Origin: Bacteroidales bacterium
Lineage (GTDB): Bacteria; Bacteroidota; Bacteroidia; Bacteroidales; Marinilabiliaceae
Direction: 5' to 3'
Length of the DNA stretch: 32,622 nucleotides
Assembly: GCA_022768325.1 (NCBI GenBank)
Contig: JALEMI010000100.1
Coordinates: forward strand, 1 to 32,622
The position numbers and the translations under genes were made by a program. This document shows positions 17,567-25,864 of the stretch, in pieces (position 1 is the stretch's first letter; each line of letters opens with the position of its first letter). Below the pieces are notes generated by a model. The model ran no database searches. It had not been told where the DNA came from and worked only from the letters and a program-made list of their open reading frames with translations.

Positions 17567-19180
17567 CTACTTGGTTCGTTTTATGGCGAGGGTCTCTTTG
17601 ACGGTCTTGATGCCTTGCCCTTTGAAGAAGTAGACGTAATAGCCGTCGTCAACGCCTTCTGCCTTCCAGTTGTTGCGGTAGTTTGTCGCCTCGAAGACCT
17701 TTTTGCCACGACGGTCTACAACGGTAATCATGTTCTCGGGAGGGAGGCCCTCAATGATTAGGCGGTCGTTATGTCCGTCGCCGTTGGGGCTGAAGCCATT
17801 AGGATAGCGGAGCGGCATGGTGTAGTTCACCGTCACGAAGGCGGAGTCTGACGGGCAGGCGGCGTAGAAGTGGTGGCGGCCCATGTCGTCGTCATAATCC
17901 TCCTCGTCGGCTGTCTCGATGACGTAGTAATCGACTGTGGACCACATTGTTGACGAGGCTGATGCCTCGTGTGTCGTGCCGTATATTCGTGCGTCGATGT
18001 CCTTGCTCTTCTCGGCGACGCCCCATTTAAAGGAGTGGTCCTCGTCGGTGGGGATGACGCTGAGGCGCGTGTGCGTCTCTTGGCAGGCGATGGTGTCTGT
18101 TGGGAATTGCGGATGCGGCTTGCGGTCCAGGACGGTTATTTCGCCGTGCGTAGTCTCCTCGGTGGCTTTGCATCCGTTGCGGTCAATCACTTCGGCAACC
18201 GCGATGAGCGAGGCCTCCGTAATGTGGAGGTTGCGGAACTTGCCTGTCCCCGCAATGTCTTGCGTCGTCTGATGGCCTGTGTTCAGTGTGACGGTGAAAG
18301 GGGCGTGGCCCGCGAGGCTGAACTCTGCGTCGATGTAGGAGTTCTCGTCCTCGTCAATGGACGAGCAGATGAGGATTGGCTCATCGCTGGGGAAGCCGTC
18401 GCCGCGGTAGAGGTTGACCTCTGGACTTCCGTAGAGGGTGAAGTCGCGGGCTATGGATGCGGAGCAGAGGCCGCCGACGGTCTTGACTATCGTGACGCGA
18501 ATGGTCTTGGCGTCGGTCTGCAGGTGGCCGTTGGCGTAGTGGGGTGTTGAGAGTTCGGCGGAGCTGCCGTTGGGGATGATGCTAAAAGTCTCCTTATCGG
18601 CCACAATCCATCGCCATTTTGAGATGTTGGCCCATGTGTTCTCGGTTTTGATTGTCGCCTCGTAGCCGCAATTGTTGAGGGGCGAGATGACGCTCAGTCG
18701 GTGCGGGTCGTCGTCGGGGAGATTGTCGTCGGCCACGGGAGTGCCGAAGACTCGCCATGTTGTCTGGCCTGAGCCTTTGACGGTTACGGGGACGCGGTCG
18801 AAAGCGGAGTTTGAGAATTGGACATCGACAATCTTGTACGTTATGTCTGCCATTCCGGCCTCTACGCCGCCCGAGACGGAACTGAGGGTGTGGTTGTCAA
18901 TGCGGATGTCGAACCTATTGTTTTTGAGGCTATTGACATCGGTTTGCGCAGTTAACGTTGCGGCCGGTTGGAGCGATGTGCTGTAATAAACTACGAACTG
19001 TGAATATCCGGCGGGGATGTTGTCTACGGAAAGAGACCAATACTCCCCCTCCGTATTGTCGCAAACGCGGATGGTGTCTGCGACGCAAGAGACGCTCTGC
19101 GCCTTGCTCTCGCCGAAACCGATGAGTGTCGCGAATATGGCCGTCATTGCAGTGACGGCTTTTTTAGATATTGTGGTCAT
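17567..19180 (-). CDS. T9SS cargo protein with type B (CHU_C) C-terminal sorting domain
   Basis: 537 aa with a signal peptide (1-28, ESKAQ). The last 79 residues (459-537) are a gliding-motility-associated CTD: YPNGFSPNGDGHND start, a central VVDRRGKKVFE strand, NNWKAEGVDDGYYVYFF, and a basic end KRTK. This domain routes proteins through the type IX system to the cell surface. The body looks like Ig/PKD-type beta domains with paired cysteines, including a cysteine just before the CTD linker (AACPSDSAFVTVNY). No catalytic domain is recognisable, so a surface adhesin or structural protein is most likely. It is the first gene of its run and is followed by porP at 22 bp. The type B domain is confident; the biological role is not known. 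Confidence 0.9.
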   Translation of the reverse strand: MTTISKKAVTAMTAIFATLIGFGESKAQSVSCVADTIRVCDNTEGEYWSLSVDNIPAGYSQFVVYYSTSLQPAATLTAQTDVNSLKNNRFDIRIDNHTLSSVSGGVEAGMADITYKIVDVQFSNSAFDRVPVTVKGSGQTTWRVFGTPVADDNLPDDDPHRLSVISPLNNCGYEATIKTENTWANISKWRWIVADKETFSIIPNGSSAELSTPHYANGHLQTDAKTIRVTIVKTVGGLCSASIARDFTLYGSPEVNLYRGDGFPSDEPILICSSIDEDENSYIDAEFSLAGHAPFTVTLNTGHQTTQDIAGTGKFRNLHITEASLIAVAEVIDRNGCKATEETTHGEITVLDRKPHPQFPTDTIACQETHTRLSVIPTDEDHSFKWGVAEKSKDIDARIYGTTHEASASSTMWSTVDYYVIETADEEDYDDDMGRHHFYAACPSDSAFVTVNYTMPLRYPNGFSPNGDGHNDRLIIEGLPPENMITVVDRRGKKVFEATNYRNNWKAEGVDDGYYVYFFKGQGIKTVKETLAIKRTK

Positions 19181-19260
19181 CAGTGGTGGGATGCCTTATT
19201 CTGTGTGTGGATACGTGTGTTTCTTTTCGGGGCAAAACTGGTGCTTTCCCCCATGTTTCA

Positions 19261-19268
19261 TAAAATTA
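19261..19268 (-). promoter_or_regulatory. Possible -7 element for the T9SS-module operon
   Basis: Minus-strand TAATTTTA is one mismatch from TAnnTTTG and lies 80 bp upstream of the cargo gene start, in an AT-rich stretch unlike its surroundings. No clear -33 element is visible, so this is tentative. Confidence 0.35.
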
Positions 19269-19313
19269 GCTTTTTTTCGTGCTAAAAGAAAAATTATTTT
19301 TCACGCTTACTGT

Positions 19314-20621
19314 TTAGCAGCCCGTGATGCGCTTGTAGAGGTCGAGGGCGTAGAGGTCCGTCATTCCGCTAACGGTGTCGACAGCGCTCATCACCTTGTC
19401 GTAAATTGAGGCCTCTTGCCCAACCCTGTACTGTTCGGGAATGAAGGGGAGCAAGAGGTTGGAATAGTACTGGTCCTGATGCGTCAGGGCCTCCAGGAAC
19501 TTGTCGGTGAGCGTCCCAATTATCTCAAAACCAGAGAGATCTATTTGTGCGACGCTCTGATGACAATATATGTGTTGGATGGCCGTAGAGGCCATTTGGC
19601 CCATGGCCTCCTTGGGTCGTCCTTCGAGATGCGAGATGAGCGAGCCATGGAACGCGCCTTCAAGAATTTGCCCGATATTGGAGCAGAAGATGCGGGCCAC
19701 GCTGCGGACGAGCAGGCCGATGACGAGCGTCCGCATATACGCCACCTGTTCGTGACGGTCGGTGACGTGGGCACAAACATTGTCGAGGCTCTCAAAAGTG
19801 GAGGCGTCGGCATCGGGGTCGAAATAGCTTGTGAAGAGATTGCGGGTCTCGTCGTAGGTGAAGATTCCGAGCCTGTAAGCGTCTTCGACATCCATGGCCT
19901 GATAGCAGATGTCGTCGGCGGCCTCGACGAGGAAGACGAGGGGATGGCGGGCAAAGGTGGAGTGCTCGCTGTCGGTCATGGGGATTTTGAGCGTCTCCAT
20001 GATGCTGAGGAAAGTCTCGGCATCTTGTTGGAAATAGCCAAACTTCTTGACACCCAGCGACGGGCGCGGATACTTGATTATGGAGGCGAGGGCGGGGTAG
20101 GTGAGTGAGAACCCGCCAAGCCGTCGGCCTGCGAAAGTATGGCTGAGGAGGCGGAACGTGTTGGCGTTGCCGTCGAAGTTTTGTACGTCGGTCCGTTGGG
20201 CTTCGGGGAGGTCCTTGATGAACTCTTGTCCACGGCCGTTGAGGAAATAGTGCTGGATTGCCCTCTCGCCCGAATGCCCGAAGGGCGGATTGCCCATGTC
20301 GTGGGCGAGGCAGGCGGCGGAGACAATGTCGCTTATAGAGTCGAGCAGCTCGGCGGGAGCCTCCTTGGCGTCGACGAGCATTTGAGAGACCGTATGCCCC
20401 AGCGAGCGGCCCACCGATGCCACCTCGATGCTGTGCGTCAGTCGGTTATGAACAAAGACGGAGCCGGGGAGAGGGAAGACTTGCGTCTTGTTTTGGAGAC
20501 GGCGAAAAGGCGCGGAGAAAATTATGCGGTCGTAGTCGCGCTGAAACTCAGTGCGCGAGTGTTCTATGCGCGGTGTCTGCCGGCCTGTGCGTCGTGCAAT
20601 GAGCAGTTCTTCCCATTTCAT
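19314..20621 (-). CDS. dgt: Deoxyguanosinetriphosphate triphosphohydrolase (dGTPase), HD superfamily
   Basis: 435 aa from the ATG at 20621. This start was chosen over an in-frame ATG at 20669 because it overlaps the upstream stop codon as ATGA and gives the family-typical MKWEELL opening. The enzyme hydrolyses dGTP (or dNTPs) to the nucleoside and triphosphate, affecting nucleotide pools. The HD metal site is visible: His63 (NRLTHS), His107-Asp108 (CLAHDMGNPPFGHSGE) and a downstream Asp in EAADDICYQAMD. RTEFQRDYDRIIFS and FRRLQNKTQVF near the start are classic family signatures. No signal peptide, cytoplasmic. It is the last gene of a translationally coupled trio with suhB-type and GT2 genes. 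Confidence 0.95.
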   Translation of the reverse strand: MKWEELLIARRTGRQTPRIEHSRTEFQRDYDRIIFSAPFRRLQNKTQVFPLPGSVFVHNRLTHSIEVASVGRSLGHTVSQMLVDAKEAPAELLDSISDIVSAACLAHDMGNPPFGHSGERAIQHYFLNGRGQEFIKDLPEAQRTDVQNFDGNANTFRLLSHTFAGRRLGGFSLTYPALASIIKYPRPSLGVKKFGYFQQDAETFLSIMETLKIPMTDSEHSTFARHPLVFLVEAADDICYQAMDVEDAYRLGIFTYDETRNLFTSYFDPDADASTFESLDNVCAHVTDRHEQVAYMRTLVIGLLVRSVARIFCSNIGQILEGAFHGSLISHLEGRPKEAMGQMASTAIQHIYCHQSVAQIDLSGFEIIGTLTDKFLEALTHQDQYYSNLLLPFIPEQYRVGQEASIYDKVMSAVDTVSGMTDLYALDLYKRITGC

Positions 20622-21646
20622 TTGTCGATGGTGTTGAATGTGTTGAGCTTGTGGGCGTAGCGCCTCCAAATCATGCTGTATGTTCGGACTTCGGGGACCA
20701 CCTCATGGCTGCGCCCGACTTTGAGCGTCGCCCTCTTGCGGAGGCTTTTCCTTATTTGCCACCAGAAGCCGATATGCGCCTTGAGGACTGCCCACGATTG
20801 GCGCACCTCTCCGCCGGCGAGGAAACGGAGCAAGGCGATGCTGTCGATGTTCATGCGGATGACGAGCGTAAGCCACCACGTCTTGTTATTGAGGTTCTTG
20901 ACGAGCATCGTCAAGTTGTTGCGGAAGTTGAGGAACGTCTTGCGAGGATTGCCCTGCGCGAGGGTGGCACCGCCAAGGTGGAACACCTTAGCCCCGTTTG
21001 TCACGGCCACGATGCGCCACCCCTTGTTCCGCATTCGCCAACAGAGGTCAATCTCCTCCATGTGGGCGAAGAAATCGGTATCGAGGCCGCCGAGGCTGAG
21101 GTAGAGCTCACGGCGCGTCATGAGCGCGGCACCGCTCACCCATAGGCAATCGGCGTTGTCGTCATACTGTCCATTGTCCGCCTCGACATTGTCGAGGATT
21201 CGCCCGCGGCAAAAGGGGAAGCCATAGGCATCGAGATAGCCACCGGCAGCCCCGGCGTATTCAAAGCGCGAATGGTCCTTATCGTCGAGCAGCTTAGGCC
21301 CGCAGGCTCCGACAGTCGGGTCGGAATCCATCAGGCTGACGAGCGGCTGAAGCCACCCCTCGGCTGTTGCCACGTCGGAATTGAGCAAGACCACGTACGA
21401 GTGGCCAATCTGTGCCAAAGCGCGGTTATAGCCCTCGGCAAAGCCATAGTTGCGGTCGAGGGCGATGATGCCGACCGAGGGGAACTCGGATTTGAGCATC
21501 TCGACACTGCCATCGGTCGACGCGTTGTCTGCCACGATGACGTCAACTCCGCCCGTGGCATGGCTCGTGGCGATGACCGAGGGCAAGTATTTGCGCATCA
21601 GGTCGCGCCCGTTCCAATTGAGGATTACGACGGCCGTCTTGTTCAT
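20618..21646 (-). CDS. Family 2 glycosyltransferase
   Basis: 342-aa GT-A fold enzyme of the rhamnosyltransferase-like GT2 subgroup. The nucleotide-sugar-binding start AVVILNWNGRD, DNASTDGS at 40-47, the metal-binding NSD at 89-91, SGAALMTRRE and HMEEIDLCWRMR around 195-206 (ED-containing acceptor motif) are all present. A short hydrophobic C-terminal stretch (TWWLTLVIRMNIDSIALLRFL) may associate with the inner membrane. Substrate and acceptor cannot be told from the sequence; cell-envelope polysaccharide or lipid-linked glycan synthesis is usual. The start overlaps the end of the inositol monophosphatase gene by 4 bp, and its stop overlaps the dgt start by 4 bp. Confidence 0.92.
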   Translation of the reverse strand: MNKTAVVILNWNGRDLMRKYLPSVIATSHATGGVDVIVADNASTDGSVEMLKSEFPSVGIIALDRNYGFAEGYNRALAQIGHSYVVLLNSDVATAEGWLQPLVSLMDSDPTVGACGPKLLDDKDHSRFEYAGAAGGYLDAYGFPFCRGRILDNVEADNGQYDDNADCLWVSGAALMTRRELYLSLGGLDTDFFAHMEEIDLCWRMRNKGWRIVAVTNGAKVFHLGGATLAQGNPRKTFLNFRNNLTMLVKNLNNKTWWLTLVIRMNIDSIALLRFLAGGEVRQSWAVLKAHIGFWWQIRKSLRKRATLKVGRSHEVVPEVRTYSMIWRRYAHKLNTFNTIDK

Positions 21647-22449
21647 CGTGAAGCGAGATGTCTGCGGATTATGGAGCGGAAAGCCTCGTCGGATGCGGCG
21701 TTTGTGGCCACCATCTCGCCGCCAAAAATATAGTCTCCGCCGTCGTTGAAGTCTGACAGACGCCCGCCCGCCTCTGTCACGAGGAGGCAGCCTGCGGCCA
21801 CGTCGTACGGCTTAAGGTCGTATTCAAAGAACGCCTCATAGCGTCCTGCGGCCACGTAGGCCATGTCGGTTGCCGCCGAGCCAAGTCGTCGTACGCCAGC
21901 CGTCTGCTCCATTACGTCGGTCAGGGCGGCCATGTATGGTTGGAGGCGAGTGAAATTGGTGTAGGGAAAGCCTGTGGCCACGAGGGCGTTGTCAATCTCG
22001 ATGTTGGAGACGCTTATGGGCTGCCCGTTGAGCGTAGCCCCTTGCCCGAGGGCGGCAGAGAAGAGCTCGTCGCGGCTCATCTCGTAGACAATGCCGACTA
22101 CGATCTTGTCGTCCTCCATTAGGGCGATGCTTATGGCGAAGGGAGGCTGTGCGTGGATGAAGTTTGTCGTGCCGTCAATGGGGTCGACAATCCAGTTGAG
22201 GCGTTCGCCCCTGTCGGTACGTGTTTTCTCTTCGGCAATGAAGCCAGCGGATGGGACAATCTCGGTCAGTTCGGCAACGAGCATCTGCTCGCTCAGCTTG
22301 TCCATTTGCGTTACGAAGTCGTGTCGTCCCTTGGCCTCGATGTTGAGCCGGAAGTCCTGGCTCTGGCGAATGGACCAGATGTGCGTCCCGACACGGCGGG
22401 CGAGGTCGCCCACCTCACGACGGATTCGTCGTAGCTCTTTGTTTTCCAT
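21643..22449 (-). CDS. Inositol monophosphatase family protein (SuhB-like)
   Basis: 268-aa Mg-dependent phosphatase. The lithium-sensitive-fold motifs are in place: GFIAEEKT (Glu73-Glu74), WIVDPIDGTTNF at 86-97 and YDVAAGCLLVTEAGG from 215, where a Tyr replaces the usual Trp before the catalytic-site Asp216. Members dephosphorylate myo-inositol phosphate, other sugar phosphates or 3'-phosphoadenosine 5'-phosphate; in Bacteroidetes the substrate is usually unassigned. It leads an operon with GT2 and dGTPase genes, joined by an ATGA overlap. A weak TAnnTTTG-like element (TATCTTCG, one mismatch) sits just 6 nt before its ATG. Confidence 0.93.
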   Translation of the reverse strand: MENKELRRIRREVGDLARRVGTHIWSIRQSQDFRLNIEAKGRHDFVTQMDKLSEQMLVAELTEIVPSAGFIAEEKTRTDRGERLNWIVDPIDGTTNFIHAQPPFAISIALMEDDKIVVGIVYEMSRDELFSAALGQGATLNGQPISVSNIEIDNALVATGFPYTNFTRLQPYMAALTDVMEQTAGVRRLGSAATDMAYVAAGRYEAFFEYDLKPYDVAAGCLLVTEAGGRLSDFNDGGDYIFGGEMVATNAASDEAFRSIIRRHLASR

Positions 22450-22464
22450 GTCTCGCGAAGATAA

Positions 22465-22524
22465 CCAATAAAAAAGTAAAGGGACAGCTGCCCGCGCATG
22501 GAGTGCGCTTGCGGCTGCCCCTTT
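22465..22524 (-). terminator. Intrinsic terminator after the asnS-NUDIX operon
   Basis: On the minus strand AAAAAAGGGGCAGC pairs with GCTGTCCCTTT across an internal GCGCA/TGCGC stem (arms within 22478-22524), followed by TTTACTTTTTT. It lies just after the NUDIX stop and before the inositol monophosphatase start. Confidence 0.75.
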
Positions 22525-22545
22525 TTTAGGGTAAGAGTCAGGTCG

Positions 22546-23148
22546 TTAGAGGCTGATGGAGAGGAAGATGTCGCGTAGCGACTTGTATGTTTTCTCCGCC
22601 TCGGCCTTCATCTGGTTGCGCGATACCCACCTTGCGCCCGTGATACCCTCTTCAGCCTCAGGCGTGAGTTTTGGGCGGCCGGGGACCGACATGGAGAACC
22701 AGACAGTCCGTTTCAGGACGAGCTGGTCCTTGATGTAGTAGGTGTGGTACGTCTCTTGGATACGGTCTATTACGTTGACACCCAGAAGTCCGGTCTCCTC
22801 GCCCACCTCGCGCAGAGCGGTTTGGACGGGGCCTTCGCCTTGCTCGGCTTTGCCTTTTGGCAGGTCGGGCACGCCCTTTCGGTCAATGACGAGGTACTCA
22901 TCGTCGCCGTCGTGGATAAGTCCGCCGGCAGCGTTGATGATAGGGAAGAGCGAGAGGAACGCCTTCTCAAGGGCGCGAGCGTCGTCGGCAAGGATGCACA
23001 TATCGGGTTTCTCCTCGTCGGCAATGAAAGCGTCGACAATGTGGCGCAGTTGCTCTACGTCGGTGAAGAACTCCACGTCTTGGTATCCAACAGTGACGAA
23101 GTTCTTGACGTCTAACTTAATGTGGCGATTGTTGAAGAATATTTTCAT
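22546..23148 (-). CDS. NUDIX hydrolase
   Basis: 200-aa pyrophosphohydrolase. A complete Nudix box is visible: Gly99, Glu105, Arg113-Glu114, Glu117-Glu118 and Gly120, matching Gx5Ex7REVxEExG with all catalytic glutamates. The first 65 residues form a separate N-terminal part of unknown role. GLIHDGDDEYLVIDRKGVPDLPKG before the box is typical of the fold. The substrate (a nucleoside diphosphate linked to a moiety X) cannot be predicted. The gene follows asnS by 24 bp in the same direction and is followed by a terminator, so both form a two-gene operon. Confidence 0.92.
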   Translation of the reverse strand: MKIFFNNRHIKLDVKNFVTVGYQDVEFFTDVEQLRHIVDAFIADEEKPDMCILADDARALEKAFLSLFPIINAAGGLIHDGDDEYLVIDRKGVPDLPKGKAEQGEGPVQTALREVGEETGLLGVNVIDRIQETYHTYYIKDQLVLKRTVWFSMSVPGRPKLTPEAEEGITGARWVSRNQMKAEAEKTYKSLRDIFLSISL

Positions 23149-23172
23149 CTGATGTGTCTGTTGTTCGTTTTA

Positions 23173-24567
23173 TTAGAACTCGGCGTGTCCCGGAGTGCGC
23201 GGGAACGGGATGACATCGCGGATGTTGGCCATGCCGGTGACGAAGAGTATGAGTCTCTCGAAGCCGAGGCCGAAGCCGGAGTGCGGGCACGAGCCGTACT
23301 TGCGGGTGTCGAGATACCACCACATATCCTTCATCGGGATGTTGAGCTCCTCGATGCGCTTCAGGAGCTTATCGTAGTCGGCTTCGCGCTCGGAGCCGCC
23401 AATGATCTCGCCGATGCGCGGGAAGAGGACGTCCATGGCGCGGACGGTCTTGCCGTCGTCGTTCTGCTTCATGTAGAAGGCCTTGATCTCCTTGGGGTAG
23501 TCGGTCAAGATGACGGGCTTCTTGAAATGCTCCTCGACGAGGAAGCGCTCATGCTCGGAGGCGAGGTCTGCGCCCCAGAAGACGGGGAACTCGAACTTAT
23601 GGCCCTTGGCCACAGCCTCTTCGAGAATCTTGATGCCCTCGGTGTAGGGGAGGCGGACGAAGTCGTGTGTCGTGACGAACTTAAGACGCTCGATAAGCTC
23701 GGGGTCAATCATCTTGTTGAGGAACTCGAGGTCGTCCATGCAGTTGTCGAGGGCCCACTGTACGCAGTACTTGATGAACTCCTCGGCCAGGTCCATGTTG
23801 TCCTTGATGTCGTAGAAGGCCATCTCCGGCTCAATCATCCAGAACTCGGCAAGGTGGCGCGGAGTGTTGGAGTTCTCGGCGCGGAACGTCGGGCCAAAGG
23901 TGTAGATGGCTCCGAGAGCCGTGGCCGCGAGTTCGCCCTCAAGCTGTCCGGAGACGGTGAGGCTGGTCTGACCGCCGAAGAAGTCTTGGGAGTAGTCGAT
24001 TTTGCCGTCCTCCGTGCGGGGGAGGTTGTTGAGGTCGAGGGTCGTCACTTGGAACATCTGGCCTGCACCTTCGCAGTCGGAGCCCGTGATGAGCGGGGTG
24101 TGGAAGTAGACGAAGCCCTTGTCGTGGAAGAACTTATGGATGGCGAAAGCCATGTTGTTCCTGATGCGGAAGATTGCGCCGAAGGTGTTGGAACGCGGGC
24201 GGAGGTGAGCCACCTCGCGGAGGTATTCCCATGTGTGTCCTTTTTTCTGGAGTGGGAAGGAGGCGTCGGCGTCGCCGAGAATCTCAATCTTGTCGGCCTG
24301 GACCTCGACGGACTGGCCTTTGCCCTGCGATGCGACGAGGGTGCCAGTTGCGGCAATGCACGCGCCCGTCGTGATGCGGCGGAGCGTCTGCTCGTCAATC
24401 AGGGAGGGATTCACGACAATTTGGAGGTTGGCCACCATGGAGCCGTCGTTCAGGGCCACGAAGCTGACTTGTTTGCTGTCGCGGCGGGTGCGGACCCAGC
24501 CTTTCACGGTCACCTCTGTGCCGGTGGCCTGTTCGCGCATGATCTCAATGATTCTTTTCGGACGCAT
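23173..24567 (-). CDS. asnS: Asparaginyl-tRNA synthetase
   Basis: 464-aa class IIb synthetase, full length. The N-terminal OB-fold anticodon-binding domain covers about 15-105 ([19 protein letters not shown]). Class II motif 2 is near residue 228 ([19 protein letters not shown]) and motif 3 is GFGLGFERL at 431-439, ending in the family C-terminus [15 protein letters not shown]. AsnRS is told apart from AspRS by this C-terminal signature and by the absence of the bacterial AspRS insertion. A perfect -7 element lies 39 bp upstream. A NUDIX gene follows in the operon. Confidence 0.98.
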   Translation of the reverse strand: MRPKRIIEIMREQATGTEVTVKGWVRTRRDSKQVSFVALNDGSMVANLQIVVNPSLIDEQTLRRITTGACIAATGTLVASQGKGQSVEVQADKIEILGDADASFPLQKKGHTWEYLREVAHLRPRSNTFGAIFRIRNNMAFAIHKFFHDKGFVYFHTPLITGSDCEGAGQMFQVTTLDLNNLPRTEDGKIDYSQDFFGGQTSLTVSGQLEGELAATALGAIYTFGPTFRAENSNTPRHLAEFWMIEPEMAFYDIKDNMDLAEEFIKYCVQWALDNCMDDLEFLNKMIDPELIERLKFVTTHDFVRLPYTEGIKILEEAVAKGHKFEFPVFWGADLASEHERFLVEEHFKKPVILTDYPKEIKAFYMKQNDDGKTVRAMDVLFPRIGEIIGGSEREADYDKLLKRIEELNIPMKDMWWYLDTRKYGSCPHSGFGLGFERLILFVTGMANIRDVIPFPRTPGHAEF

Positions 24568-24605
24568 TGTCGTGCTTATGTGTTGTTGGAAATAAATTTT
24601 TATCG

Positions 24606-24613
24606 CAAATATA
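24606..24613 (-). promoter_or_regulatory. Bacteroidetes-type -7 element for asnS
   Basis: Minus-strand TATATTTG is an exact TAnnTTTG match, 39-46 bp upstream of the asnS ATG. The expected transcription start near 24600 gives a leader of about 33 nt. No good -33 TTTG is seen at normal spacing. Confidence 0.6.
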
Positions 24614-24828
24614 GCTAAACGGATGGATTATTTCGGATTTACCAAGTTATAATTCGTGCGAAACATTGCGGCAATCAATTAGTATTTATTAGTTAGCCTT
24701 TGACTTCAAGTGTTTATATGTCACGTAGGGCGTGAAACATTGCAACGTCATTGTCGTAAAACGGACACGTGGGCGAGGCCCTTGCGAACGAGTAGGGTCT
24801 CCCTATTATATAAAGGAACAATAAGCAA

Positions 24829-25770
24829 ATGAAAAAGTATCTCGCCCTTGCCTGCGCCTTTGCCTGCGCGGCTTCTTTCACTGCCTGTCATGACGACGAT
24901 GATGACGACGACCAGAAGAACTACGTAGCCGACTTCACCTCGTCGAGCGCGGTCTCCTACATCCCTGGTGCTCAGACGGCCGCCAACAAGGTCGGTCTTA
25001 ATGCCTTCCTCCTCTCGGACAACGAGGGCAAGACGGACGTGGCTTGCTATATGTACGCCTCTGAGCAAGAGATTGCGACTCCCTACATTGTCGACGAGGA
25101 GGGATTCGAGAACTTCTACGGCGGCTTCTGCCCCACGGCGTTCGACGCCTCCGACGAGTCGTGGGACCCCTACCGTCCGGCCAGCGGCTCTTACCACAGC
25201 GGCTCGGGCGCCCTCGTGTGCAACCCGGGTCAGCTTTGCCGCCCCATCTTCACGCGTCGCCATTTCGCCATCGATATGTCGGCCCTTGGCTCAGCCATTA
25301 CGCTTGGTGACATGGAGGGCTTGTGGGTATGCCCAACGGCGCAATACTCTAAGCTGACCACCGAGGAAGGACGTTCAGAGCTTGGCATCTCAAGCGGCGT
25401 AAAGAACGTCGAGATCCGTTTCTACGTCTACGCCTACATCAAGACCCTCAGCCTTAGTGCGGGTTGGTCCGCAATCAAGGAGTTGTTCGCGACGAACATC
25501 AAGGAGAGCGACGTAAAGAGCTCAAGCTACGCCGTACTCGCCAAGTGCGACGCCAGCGGCAACTGGACCGTCAACAAGAACTGGCAATATGTTGACCTTG
25601 ACGACGTTGAAGACTACTATGTCTTCGAAGCTTCGCTCGCTGTCGTCGATGCCTCCACGGGCAGCACCAGCAAATTGCTCGAGCTTCAGGGCGACGATGT
25701 CGACGGCGGCAACAAGCTGAACTACTGCATCGTTGACGACATTACTCTCGAAAGCAAGAGCCTCTTCTAA
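24829..25770 (+). CDS. Surface lipoprotein of unknown function, possibly DUF4465-like
   Basis: 313 aa. The lipoprotein signal ends at FTAC with Cys20 as the lipidated residue. A His and seven aspartates follow at once (22-28), which fits the acidic lipoprotein export signal that sends Bacteroidetes lipoproteins to the outer face of the outer membrane. The mature part is beta-rich with FENFYGGFCPTAFDAS, GSYHSGSGALVCN and an aromatic WQYVDLDDVEDYYVFEASL segment. The general plan, and WxxVDL in particular, recalls DUF4465 carbohydrate-linked lipoproteins, but the match is weak by eye. It stands alone, with its own terminator downstream; a 261-bp gap to asnS upstream holds no further gene and no clear -7 element on this strand. 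Confidence 0.85.
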   Translation: MKKYLALACAFACAASFTACHDDDDDDDQKNYVADFTSSSAVSYIPGAQTAANKVGLNAFLLSDNEGKTDVACYMYASEQEIATPYIVDEEGFENFYGGFCPTAFDASDESWDPYRPASGSYHSGSGALVCNPGQLCRPIFTRRHFAIDMSALGSAITLGDMEGLWVCPTAQYSKLTTEEGRSELGISSGVKNVEIRFYVYAYIKTLSLSAGWSAIKELFATNIKESDVKSSSYAVLAKCDASGNWTVNKNWQYVDLDDVEDYYVFEASLAVVDASTGSTSKLLELQGDDVDGGNKLNYCIVDDITLESKSLF

Positions 25771-25799
25771 ACAGAGGGTCGTCCCCTAAAAAAACTTAG

Positions 25800-25838
25800 C
25801 CCTCGGCGCAAGAGTGTTTGCGTCGAGGGTTTCTTTTT
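25800..25838 (+). terminator. Strong intrinsic terminator, probably bidirectional
   Basis: CCCTCGGCGCAA (25800-25811) pairs with TTGCGTCGAGGG (25818-25829) over 12 bp with one G-U pair and a 6-nt loop, then TTTCTTTTT (25830-25838). The AAAAAAA upstream at 25788-25795 gives a T-rich tail for the converging HAD gene on the other strand. Confidence 0.88.
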
Positions 25839-25864
25839 GGGGCTATCGTCGGCCTTGCCCTTTT

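Noticed and set aside
19281-19302. An AT-only GAAAAA/TTTTTC stem after dgt as a terminator
   Set aside because: The stem has almost no GC pairs and would be unstable; it more likely reflects AT-rich promoter DNA.
20622-20669. A longer dGTPase start with 16 extra residues
   Set aside because: It would overlap the glycosyltransferase gene by about 50 bp, and the extra residues are not like the family, whereas the ATG at 20621 makes a neat ATGA overlap.
23122-24618. A 498-codon plus-strand frame across asnS
   Set aside because: The minus strand encodes a complete asparaginyl-tRNA synthetase with all motifs; the other frame is compositionally biased and has no family resemblance.
24568-24828. 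A small RNA, tRNA or promoter for the lipoprotein in the gap after asnS
   Set aside because: No cloverleaf, no plus-strand TAnnTTTG and no clear hairpin were found; only the asnS promoter on the minus strand is supported.
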